In this document: positions 8,573-16,291 of the stretch, in pieces | Numbering within the stretch: the stretch's first letter is position 1 | How the letters are laid out: each line of letters begins with the position of its first letter | Origin: Chromatiales bacterium | GTDB lineage: Bacteria > Pseudomonadota > Gammaproteobacteria > UBA6429 > Thiohalophilaceae | Assembly: GCA_026984045.1 (NCBI GenBank) | Contig: JALSSV010000058.1 | Span: forward strand, 1-50,960 | Direction: 5' to 3' | Length of the DNA stretch: 50,960 bases | Made by a program: the position numbers and the translations under genes | The notes under the pieces: model-generated | Database searches by the model: none | The model's input: only the letters and a program-made list of their open reading frames with translations | Told to the model about the DNA's origin: nothing

Positions 8573-10035
8573 AATACGATCTGGAACAGGTATCTGCCTC
8601 TCGTAACTTCCATGGTTACGACATCGCAATCGCCGGCGCCGGCGTGGCCGGCATCACGCTGGCGCGCAAATTGGCTCAGCATGGACTTCTGGTCTGTCTT
8701 CTGGAAGGTGGAGGAGAAACTGCATCCAGCGCCTCCCAGTCATGTTACGACGGCATGAACATTGGCTTGCCTAATATTGGGCTCCAAGGCTGCCGCTTGC
8801 GTTATCTCGGTGGCACTTCCAACCACTGGGCCGGTCGTTGTATGACCTTGCAGGAAATCGACTTTCGTGAACGTCCATTCCTCGGCATGCCGGCATGGCC
8901 TATTGAAAAGGCTGCACTGGACATACATTTCCCCGAGGCCTGTGACATCCTGGACATAAAACCCGCCGATTTTACCCATCCGGCCTTTCCCGGGCCGTTA
9001 TCCTCAAACACCTTTTACCCTCCTGTTCATGCAGAGAGCCCCCCCACACGCTTTCGCACCAAATACGGCGCCGAACTTGCAGACAACCGGCGTATCGATC
9101 TGCTCCTCAACGCCAATCTTGTCGATATTCCTCTGATGGAAAATCAGGGACAGATTTCCGCTTTCCGAATACACAATTACAAGGGGACTGCCTGGAACAT
9201 CCAGGCCCGATACTTCGTCCTGGCACTCGGCGCCGTTGAGAACGCCCGCATTCTGCTTAACACGCAGCATCGCATGCCTGGGGGTATCGGCAACCACAGC
9301 GACTATGTCGGCCGCTGCTTCATGGAACATCTGAATGTCGACCTTGGCCGTTTCGTCGCCGACTACACTAGCGCCTACTGGAATTCTGGCCAGTTCGAAC
9401 TCTTCCCACAATCCGACTTCACGCTGCGCATGGGTATTGGCAGCGGTGTCATCGCCTTTCACCCCAACGCAGACCCGCCAACTTATGGACACCTTGCAAA
9501 TCTCAAACGGTACGTTCGGGATGCTGTCTGCACTTCGCGGGATCTCACGGAATTCTCCCGGAAATTGATCGATTTCGACTGTCCTGGCGACGGCCTGATC
9601 ACGACACTGATCGAACAGCTACCGAATCGCAATAGCCGTATAATCCTCAACCGCGACAAGGATCGTTTCGGACTGCAGCGAATCTCACTCGATTGGCAGC
9701 TGCGGGACGAAGATCATCGAACCGTCCGCACCCTGGCCATGGAAGCCGCCACCGAACTTGCCAGACTGGACATTGCCCGTGTCCAACTCCCGAACTACAT
9801 CCTTGATACAGACCAGGAACTGCCGGTCAGCGAACACTGCCATCATATGGGCACCACCCGCATGGCCCTTCGACCGAAGGATGGGGTGGTCGATCCTGAC
9901 TGCCGAATTTTCGGTACTGACAATCTTTATGTGGCCGGCAGCAGCGTGTTTCCGACCGGAGGCGGCGTCAACCCCACATTTTCTATCGTGCAGCTGAGCT
10001 TGCGTCTCGCAGAACATCTGGCCAAACGCGTCTGA
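8569..10035 (+). CDS. GMC-type FAD-dependent oxidoreductase
   Basis: A 488-aa glucose-methanol-choline family flavoprotein. The N-terminal Rossmann motif is AGAGVAGITLARKLAQ with a following LLEGG; the FAD-stabilising region reads RYLGGTSNHWAGR; the C-terminus has the catalytic-pair region EHCHHMGTTRM with the later VNPTFSIVQLSLRLAEHL (His and Asn of the family). Expected reaction: oxidation of an alcohol or sugar hydroxyl. The enzyme has no signal sequence, but the coupled upstream Tat microprotein suggests export. As the last gene of the forward polysaccharide operon it may oxidise sugar residues of the polymer or its precursor; the electron acceptor is unknown. Confidence 0.87.
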   Translation: MKYDLEQVSASRNFHGYDIAIAGAGVAGITLARKLAQHGLLVCLLEGGGETASSASQSCYDGMNIGLPNIGLQGCRLRYLGGTSNHWAGRCMTLQEIDFRERPFLGMPAWPIEKAALDIHFPEACDILDIKPADFTHPAFPGPLSSNTFYPPVHAESPPTRFRTKYGAELADNRRIDLLLNANLVDIPLMENQGQISAFRIHNYKGTAWNIQARYFVLALGAVENARILLNTQHRMPGGIGNHSDYVGRCFMEHLNVDLGRFVADYTSAYWNSGQFELFPQSDFTLRMGIGSGVIAFHPNADPPTYGHLANLKRYVRDAVCTSRDLTEFSRKLIDFDCPGDGLITTLIEQLPNRNSRIILNRDKDRFGLQRISLDWQLRDEDHRTVRTLAMEAATELARLDIARVQLPNYILDTDQELPVSEHCHHMGTTRMALRPKDGVVDPDCRIFGTDNLYVAGSSVFPTGGGVNPTFSIVQLSLRLAEHLAKRV

Positions 10036-10221
10036 ATCAACCGGCACCCTGCTCGGGCTTCTCCCAAGCCATTCGCCAAACCGGCACCACTCCGCTTCCG
10101 CATAGAGATACTCCAAGGACGCTTCCGACAGCTCTCCCATACCCATCCACGGACAGTCCATCGCAGGCTACATTTTCTCCGCAGGCTTGCTCCACCGCCA
10201 TGTTCACGGCATTCTGCAGAC

Positions 10222-12150
10222 ATGAAACCCGGTCAGCCTGTCACACTATCGAACACACCCGACATCCTTTTACGAGCACTGGGCGAACTGAGAACACCGA
10301 TCTGGGTTTTTGGCGAACCAGGCAGCGGCAAATCGACGCTGGTACAACGCCTCGCAGCGACCTGCATGGTCCACCATGAACCCTTTCTCTGCCTCAGCGC
10401 CGATCCGGGCTCACCGCTGTTCGGTCTGCCGGGGACGGTGTCGCTTGGTGAATGGCTCAACAGCGCTTGGCGTGTATTGCGCTACGAAGCCCTCTGCACC
10501 CTGGATGCCGGCCGCTTTCGGTTGCCGCAGCTTCTCGCGCTGCAGCGTCTTCTTGGCCATCGGAACGACAAATACCTGCTGCTGGTAGATGGTCCGGGGG
10601 TGGTTCGGGGTGTGGCTGGCCGGGAGATGGTCGAGGCGCTGTGCCATGTCCTCAAGAAGCCACAGGTTCTGGCCCTGGCCCGCGATCCCGAGGCCATTCC
10701 GCTCCTTGCGGATCTGCAGGTTCATGCCGGGGCGATCTGGCACGTGGCCCCTGCAGCTGCTGCCCGAAGACCAAGCGCACGCGCGCGGGCCCGGTCACGT
10801 ACCGCGATCTGGGATGCCTGGCTTGCCCAGGCCGAAGAACAGGTGATCAACATCGATGCGCTGCCGGTGCTCGGCACGCCTCCGCCCCGCGGCGAGGCTT
10901 CGGCCTGGTCAGGCCGGCAGGTCGCACTGATGGGCGACGAGGGGACGCTGAGTCTGGGTGAAGTGCTGCATCTCGACGGCAGCCGACTGACACTCCGGGG
11001 GCCCGCCGTGACCGCACCGGTACGGGCCCTGCTGGTTCGCGATGCCCAACGCCGACCCGACGGCCTCCTCGGTTCCGCCGAGCCCTTCGTCAGCCAGCAG
11101 AGGGTGGTGATGACGCTCCTATCCCCACCCACGGCTCCCCCTGAACCGCTGCCACTCTTCGGCCGCTGCGGCCCGCTCGACTACGTCCTGATCAATGGCG
11201 TGTTCGGCGATCCCCTGCTGCACCTGCGGCTGCGCCATGCGGGCCGCAGCCTGCTGTTCGATCTCGGGGAACCCGGTCATCTCTCGGCCCGGCTGGCGCA
11301 CCAGGTGACGGATGTGTTCATCAGCCACGCCCATATGGATCACCTTGCGGGATTCCAGTGGCTTTTGCGTTCCCGCCTGGGGGACTTTCCGCCCTGCCGA
11401 GTCTTCGGCCCGCCCGGGCTGGCGGATCATGTGGGCGGGTTTCTCGACAGCTTCCTGTGGGATCGCATCGAACATCGGGGACCGGTATTCGAGGTGGCCG
11501 AACTGCACGGCGAGACGCTGCACCGCTTTCGCCTGCAGGCCGGCCGCAAGGCGCGTGTGCCGCTCGAGGAACTTCCGGCTCCCGATGGCCTGCTGCGAGA
11601 TGAACCCGGCTTTCGGATCCGCGCCCGGCAACTGGATCACCACACGCCGGTGCTGGCCTTCGCCTTCGAACCCGACTTGGAGATCCATGTGCGTCGGGAT
11701 CGTCTCGACGCACGGCATCTGTCACCCGGCCCGTGGCTGGGCGCGCTGAAAACGGCCATCCAGACGGGGCAAACGGCCACCGCCATTCGCCTGCCCGATG
11801 GCAGCGAGGCGAGTGCTGCCGATCTGGCCGCGGATCTGCTGCTCATCCAGCCCGGCAAGCGGCTGGTCTATGCCACAGACCTGGCCGACACCCTTGCCAA
11901 CCGGGAACGGCTCGTCGATTTCGCCCATCACGCCCACACCTTCTTCTGCGAGGCGCCCTTTCGGCTACAGGACGCCGAAAACGCCCGTCGCAACGGCCAT
12001 CTGACCACCCGGGCCTGTGGCGAAATCGCGGCCGCGGCCGAGGTCGGGCTGCTGGCGCCCTTCCACTTCTCGCGCCGCTATCAGCACGATCCGGACAGCG
12101 TGATTGCCGAGATTCATGACGCCTTTCCCCGTCTGCTGCTGGCCAAATAG
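10222..12150 (+). CDS. Clp1-like P-loop kinase fused to RNase Z-like metallo-beta-lactamase
   Basis: A 642-aa two-domain protein. The N-terminus has a Walker A loop GEPGSGKST (31-39), then LSADPGSPLFGLPGTVSLG (58-76) and LLVDGPGVVRG (120-130). These positions match the Clp1/Grc3-type polynucleotide 5'-kinase P-loop family. The C-terminal domain (from about residue 315) has a full RNase Z metal site: SHAHMDH (368-374), a His at 473-474, Asp in YATD (553), the HLTT loop (593) and HFSRRY (615-620), which is diagnostic for tRNase Z. Predicted roles are RNA 5'-phosphorylation and endonucleolytic 3' processing in one chain, likely RNA processing or repair (inference). ATG 10222 lacks a strong ribosome binding site. 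It is the first clearly GC-rich gene after the polysaccharide island. Confidence 0.8.
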   Translation: MKPGQPVTLSNTPDILLRALGELRTPIWVFGEPGSGKSTLVQRLAATCMVHHEPFLCLSADPGSPLFGLPGTVSLGEWLNSAWRVLRYEALCTLDAGRFRLPQLLALQRLLGHRNDKYLLLVDGPGVVRGVAGREMVEALCHVLKKPQVLALARDPEAIPLLADLQVHAGAIWHVAPAAAARRPSARARARSRTAIWDAWLAQAEEQVINIDALPVLGTPPPRGEASAWSGRQVALMGDEGTLSLGEVLHLDGSRLTLRGPAVTAPVRALLVRDAQRRPDGLLGSAEPFVSQQRVVMTLLSPPTAPPEPLPLFGRCGPLDYVLINGVFGDPLLHLRLRHAGRSLLFDLGEPGHLSARLAHQVTDVFISHAHMDHLAGFQWLLRSRLGDFPPCRVFGPPGLADHVGGFLDSFLWDRIEHRGPVFEVAELHGETLHRFRLQAGRKARVPLEELPAPDGLLRDEPGFRIRARQLDHHTPVLAFAFEPDLEIHVRRDRLDARHLSPGPWLGALKTAIQTGQTATAIRLPDGSEASAADLAADLLLIQPGKRLVYATDLADTLANRERLVDFAHHAHTFFCEAPFRLQDAENARRNGHLTTRACGEIAAAAEVGLLAPFHFSRRYQHDPDSVIAEIHDAFPRLLLAK

Positions 12151-12233
12151 CCGCAGGCGGGCCACGGCTGGCCTGGCGAATCGAACCGGAGTAAAGTGGA
12201 AAACAAGGTGTTGTCATCCGAGGAGGCTTGGCC

Positions 12234-13307
12234 ATGTGGTCCCGGATAGTCCTGTTCCTGATCTTCTGTGTTTTCAGTCTTCCCGCCCCGGCCAAGGTAC
12301 TGGCCAGCAGGCACAAGCTGGGGCAACAGCACGGCCTGGTGTTCAGCGATTTCCTCATCGCAGGCCCGGGCCGGCAGGTGGGGGCCACCCTGATGGCGAG
12401 CGTGATCGTCCGCAATGGCAGCACGAAGACCATTCATCTCGGCCGTTACGGGGTGTTCATCGCGGCCCGCGATCCGGCGGATCGCAACCGCGATTTCGCG
12501 CACAACTTCCGCAACCGCGCCCTGCGACCGGGGCAAAAGGTCAAAATCAGCGGCACGCTCCGCATCGATAAACCCGGCACCTGGACCTTCTGGCCCGCCT
12601 TCGCCCTGCCGAAAATCGGCTGGAGCGAATATCAATGGCAGGCCCTCCGGCTGAACATTCCCAACCGGCTGGTCATCCGCCCGCCCTTCGCCGGCTGCCA
12701 TGGCTGGAAGACCTCTCCGGGCGATCTGATCAAGGGCTCCCAGGCCCGCTACTGGTGCAATCCGCGAACCGGCTACATCGGTATCAACGATACCGCCTTT
12801 GCCGGCGCCGCCGCCTCCGAAGCCCTGCAGACCTTCCAGTTTCACAGCCCGCGCAAACAGACGGTTCGGATCAAGGCGGTATTCACCTATGTGGGCGGCG
12901 CGAAGACCACCGGCTATGGCGCCTTCGCCGGGTTTCAGGCCGTATACCGGCAGGGGAAACACTATCACCGCAAGGACATCCAGTCCGGTCTGGACTACGA
13001 CGTGGTAGCAGGAAAAATCAGGGATCTGGCACTGCTGGCCCTGCCGGAGCTGACCGAGGTCCAGTCAACGAAAGAGGCCCTGGAAATCCTCGACACCATC
13101 AACAGCGTCAATGAACTCGGCCAGCTCATGTGGGATCTGCACAAGGCCAGAAAAGCCCGAACCTATACCTACACGTTCAAGATCAAGGCCCGCAAGGGAC
13201 TGAACACCGTTGCCGTTGGGCTGCGTGGCAACTGCAGCGGTCTGATCACCGGCTCGTCATTCGTGATTCTTGCCACCCAGTTGCGGAAAGTGATCGTGGA
13301 ATACTGA
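12234..13307 (+). CDS. Secreted hypothetical protein
   Basis: About 357 aa with an N-terminal signal peptide (MWSRIVLFLIFCVFSLPAPAKVLA), so probably periplasmic or extracellular. The ATG at 12234 is chosen because AGGAGG lies seven bases upstream. Residues ~40-130 resemble a beta-sandwich module (TLMASVIVRNGSTKTIHLG...GTLRIDKPGTWTFWPAFALP), of the kind found in CARDB-like domains. The rest contains a second predicted beta-rich part and a short helical segment near residue 270. No catalytic motif recognised. Its stop lies one base from the stop of the convergent gene at 13309. Confidence 0.75.
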   Translation: MWSRIVLFLIFCVFSLPAPAKVLASRHKLGQQHGLVFSDFLIAGPGRQVGATLMASVIVRNGSTKTIHLGRYGVFIAARDPADRNRDFAHNFRNRALRPGQKVKISGTLRIDKPGTWTFWPAFALPKIGWSEYQWQALRLNIPNRLVIRPPFAGCHGWKTSPGDLIKGSQARYWCNPRTGYIGINDTAFAGAAASEALQTFQFHSPRKQTVRIKAVFTYVGGAKTTGYGAFAGFQAVYRQGKHYHRKDIQSGLDYDVVAGKIRDLALLALPELTEVQSTKEALEILDTINSVNELGQLMWDLHKARKARTYTYTFKIKARKGLNTVAVGLRGNCSGLITGSSFVILATQLRKVIVEY

Positions 13308-13308
13308 T

Positions 13309-14085
13309 TCAGGGCGAGGTGGCGATCTGGAGGAGGCGGAAAATCCCGTCTGTCCCCGGGATCACGTCCACGAAATAATCGCCTTCCCGCACCCGATCCG
13401 AGCCGTCCCGTTCTTCCACCGCGACGCGGAAGGTGCGGATCCCGAGCAACACGCGGGGATGGGCATAGGCGCTGCCGCCCATCACGAAAGGCTCGATTCG
13501 CAAGAGCCGGTACTGGCCGGCGAACGCCTCCATGCGTTCACGCCACGTGTCGAAATCGGGCCGGGGCTGGAAGGCCAGACGCTCGCCCGAACGCAGGCGC
13601 AGGGAAATCCGCAACGGATTGAGCAGGGAATAGGCCCGGTAGTAATCGTGTGCGTTCAGCGCGGCATAGTAGGCTTCGATGGCCTCCCGAGGCGTGCGCA
13701 GGCGGGGCGGCGAAAAGCCCTCGATGGTAAAGCACGGACTGAGCACCGCCCGCTCCGGATCGGCCTTGGGATAGACGGCGACCCGCATGCGATCCTCGTA
13801 ATCGACACCGAAGCCGGTGACGAACATCCGCTCCACACGGAAACGGAACCGCCGATCCCGGGCCGCTGTCCGGCAATCGTTGATGATGCCCCGCGACTTG
13901 CCCCCCATCAGCAGCTCGATGCACACCGGGCCCTGCCAGTCGGTCTGCCAGCGGATGACCGCCTCGGCCCCTTCCTGCCAGACGGCATTGCGCTCCGGCG
14001 CGAGGATCCGCGACTCCGCCGCCCCGGCGGCTATCGCCACCGAACCCAGCATGAGCAGCGATAACCGAATCAGCATGCGAATCAT
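13309..14085 (-). CDS. Secreted hypothetical protein
   Basis: About 258 aa with a signal peptide (MIRMLIRLSLLMLGSVAIAAGAAES). ATG 14085 is chosen because GGAGGTG sits just upstream; longer versions of the frame would run through the tRNA-Arg gene and are not real. The first mature half has a Ser/Thr-rich beta-type pattern with two Cys pairs; the second half (TPREAIEAYYAALNAHDYYRAYSLLNP) looks like an NTF2-like or DUF4878-type domain. Function unknown; periplasmic location likely. Confidence 0.75.
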   Translation of the reverse strand: MIRMLIRLSLLMLGSVAIAAGAAESRILAPERNAVWQEGAEAVIRWQTDWQGPVCIELLMGGKSRGIINDCRTAARDRRFRFRVERMFVTGFGVDYEDRMRVAVYPKADPERAVLSPCFTIEGFSPPRLRTPREAIEAYYAALNAHDYYRAYSLLNPLRISLRLRSGERLAFQPRPDFDTWRERMEAFAGQYRLLRIEPFVMGGSAYAHPRVLLGIRTFRVAVEERDGSDRVREGDYFVDVIPGTDGIFRLLQIATSP

Positions 14086-14209
14086 GGCCACACCTCCTGC
14101 CGCGGCGCCGTCACTGCGCATCAGTATACGCCACACGGAACGGATGGAGGGCGACGACAGTACCGGGCACCGAACAGGGGCGCCGACACTCATGACAGGA
14201 GGGAAAAGA

Positions 14210-14286
<77 letters not shown>

Positions 14287-14712
14287 GGGGAGGGTTTTCG
14301 GGGGGTGAAAACGGCGTGTAGCTTACCCCGGATATTGCACCATGTCGAGGGCGGGCGGTTACTCAACCGATTGAAGAGCAATGGCATATTGAGAATTCTC
14401 GGCTTGTTTTGACAAACACATTTTGTTCCTGCCCGCCCTCTGCGCCGGCCCTTGCGGCTTTTCGCTCGCGCTCGCTTGCGCTTCACGAAAGCCGTAGCCA
14501 TCGCTACGCCTTTCGCTCCAGCGCAGCGCGAGCGCGGCTGCAAAGTCCGCAATCATCCGGCGCCCATGGTGCAATATCCGGGTTACCTGTCGCGGGCGTC
14601 CGCGTCCATAGGCCGGTGGCCGAAGGCCGCCATTCCCGCTATACTTGCGCCGCCCCGGCACGGCCCGGCGGGCGAATCCATCGAACCACAACCCCACCCC
14701 GAGGTACGGAAC
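14287..14712. other. Gene-free gap holding a palindromic repeat element
   Basis: About 425 bp between the tRNA and the cytochrome c5 gene with no credible gene. Most of it is the inverted-repeat element at 14327-14582, described separately. The remainder upstream of 14713 should carry the cytochrome promoter, but no convincing sigma-70 hexamers were identified. Confidence 0.6.
14327..14582. repeat. MITE-like element with 18-nt perfect terminal inverted repeats
   Basis: CCCGGATATTGCACCATG at 14327-14344 is exactly inverted at 14565-14582. The ends are flanked by TTAC on both sides, compatible with a short target duplication. The interior is strongly self-complementary: a stem pairs GAAAGCCGTAGC with GCTACGCCTTTC around a CATC loop near 14493-14520, embedded in a longer GC-rich imperfect palindrome, and GAGGGCGGGC/GCCCGCCCTC forms a second pair. 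No protein is encoded. A single copy of one end recurs near 44,170. Confidence 0.6.
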
Positions 14713-15162
14713 GTGAGCGTAATCACTGCAGGTCATCGGGCTGTGCGCAGCCTTTCCCTCCTTCTTCCCCTGCTGGCCATCGCGCCCCTGGCGGCGGCCG
14801 GCAGCGACAAGCCGGCGACTGATCCCATGGTCCAGGCGGCCATCGAGGAGAGCATCAAGCCGGTGGGCCAGGTCAACGTGGGCAGCGTGCCGGCGCCGGC
14901 CCCGGCGGCCGAGACCGCCGCGGTGGACGGCGAGTCGGTGTTCAAGGGTACCTGCTCGGCCTGCCACGCTACCGGTGCCGCCGGGGCGCCCAAGGTGGGC
15001 GACAAGGCGGCCTGGGCGCCGCGCATCAAGCAGGGTATCGACACCCTGCTCAAACACGCTACCGGCGGCTACAAGGCCATGCCTCCACGCGGCGGCAATG
15101 CCAGCCTGAGCGACGAAGCCGTCAAGGCCGCCATCAAGTACATGGTGAGCAAGAGCCAGTAA
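14713..15162 (+). CDS. Cytochrome c5 family protein
   Basis: About 149 aa. A GTG start at 14713 follows GAGG at an acceptable distance and gives a signal peptide (VRSLSLLLPLLAIAPLAAAG). The mature part has an Ala/Pro-rich linker, then a c-type haem site CSACH in FKGTCSACHATGAAGAPKVGDKAAWAPR, and the axial-Met loop MPPRGGNASLSDEAVKAAIKYM, which is diagnostic of cytochrome c5/c553-type carriers. It is a small periplasmic electron carrier. Followed at 15180 by a strong bidirectional terminator. Confidence 0.92.
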   Translation: MSVITAGHRAVRSLSLLLPLLAIAPLAAAGSDKPATDPMVQAAIEESIKPVGQVNVGSVPAPAPAAETAAVDGESVFKGTCSACHATGAAGAPKVGDKAAWAPRIKQGIDTLLKHATGGYKAMPPRGGNASLSDEAVKAAIKYMVSKSQ

Positions 15163-15179
15163 GCCTCGCCGCCATGGAC

Positions 15180-15210
15180 GAAAAAACCGGCCCTTGCAGC
15201 CGGTTTTTTC
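15180..15210 (+). terminator. Bidirectional rho-independent terminator
   Basis: GAAAAAACCGGC (15180-15191) pairs perfectly with GCCGGTTTTTTC (15199-15210) around a 7-nt loop. With T-runs on both strands it can end the cytochrome c5 transcript and the convergent PhnD-like transcript. Confidence 0.9.
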
Positions 15211-15227
15211 GTGTTCCGCGCGCCTCC

Positions 15228-16082
15228 CTACTCCGGCGGCAGCGGCGTCAGATATCCCCGCAGACGCTCGTACTCCTCCGCCGTTGCCGCGCGGTAGCCC
15301 GGATAGGCCATCTCCCGCAACACCCGCTGGCCGGCAGGTTCATCGCGCATGCCCACGAGGATGGCCTGCAGGCGCTCGCGCAGGGCCAGCGCCAGGCGCC
15401 GGGCGGTCAGGATCGACATGTTGGGAATTCGACGGCTGCTGCCGATGCTGCGCAGCGGCTGATGCTGGCGCCGCGCCTTGTTGTAGACGTTGACGGAGAT
15501 CAGCGCCGCCTCGGCGGCCTGGCCCAGCACGGCGGCATAGGCCGCGTTGTGGGTGGGAAAGGCGACGTATCGCGGCGCCAAGGGGCCGACCAGTCCTGCC
15601 GCCTCGAGGGCTTCCTTGCCGATCCGAGTGGTCACCGCCGAGGGGCTGGGCGTGGCCACCAGTACGCCAGCCAGATCTGCCGGTTGCCGGTAGGCGCTGT
15701 CTGCCCGCACCACGATTTCCGCCGTCAGTGGCCTGACGATGGTGGTGATCACCTCGTAGCGTCCGCTGTCGATGGCCTCGGGCACGAGGTGGGGCGCGGT
15801 TTCGAGCAGATCGTACCGGCCCTCCAGGGTGCGGCGCCGAAAGGCGCGGAAGTCGCGCGCCGTCTCCAGCACCACGTCCCGGCCCAGGCGCTTGCGCAGG
15901 TATTCGCGCAGGGGAGCATAGCGCCGGAACTTGGTGGTGGCACTCTCCGAGGGCAACAGGCCGAATATCAGGGCCGGCTCGGCGGCCACCGGCAGGCCGG
16001 CGGCAAGCAGACACAGCAGGAGCGCCGCGCGCGCACCCGCCAGCCGGCGCCATCGGTCAAGGGAGGGGAAAGAACGAACCAT
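15228..16082 (-). CDS. PhnD-like phosphate/phosphonate substrate-binding protein
   Basis: About 284 aa from the start at 16082, with a signal peptide (RRLAGARAALLLCLLAAGLPVAAEPA). The core (LIFGLLPSESATTKFRRYAPLREYLRKRLGRDVVL...YDLLETAPHLVPEAI...LVATPSPSAVTTRIGKEALEAAGL) follows the PhnD/PtxB type-2 periplasmic-binding fold. Several in-frame ATGs up to 16214 are possible; 16082 gives the most normal signal peptide. No permease or ATPase genes are nearby, so it may be an orphan binding protein or a sensor-type receptor rather than part of a local transporter. Confidence 0.85.
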   Translation of the reverse strand: MVRSFPSLDRWRRLAGARAALLLCLLAAGLPVAAEPALIFGLLPSESATTKFRRYAPLREYLRKRLGRDVVLETARDFRAFRRRTLEGRYDLLETAPHLVPEAIDSGRYEVITTIVRPLTAEIVVRADSAYRQPADLAGVLVATPSPSAVTTRIGKEALEAAGLVGPLAPRYVAFPTHNAAYAAVLGQAAEAALISVNVYNKARRQHQPLRSIGSSRRIPNMSILTARRLALALRERLQAILVGMRDEPAGQRVLREMAYPGYRAATAEEYERLRGYLTPLPPE

Positions 16083-16291
16083 CTTCGAAATCGGCCCGGG
16101 GTTTTGGCGTTGCGGGTGCGCTTGCATGATCGGCATAGCGACCGGCTGCGCCGAAAGTTGAGTGGTCATCGTAGCAAATCCCGCGGGTCGCGGCCCCGCC
16201 ATGTCATGACACAACAGTCTGTCGAGCCGACTTGACGTCAGCCTGCCCGGGGCGGATCATCGAAGGATTCGTTCCAGGGATTCTGCCGCTC

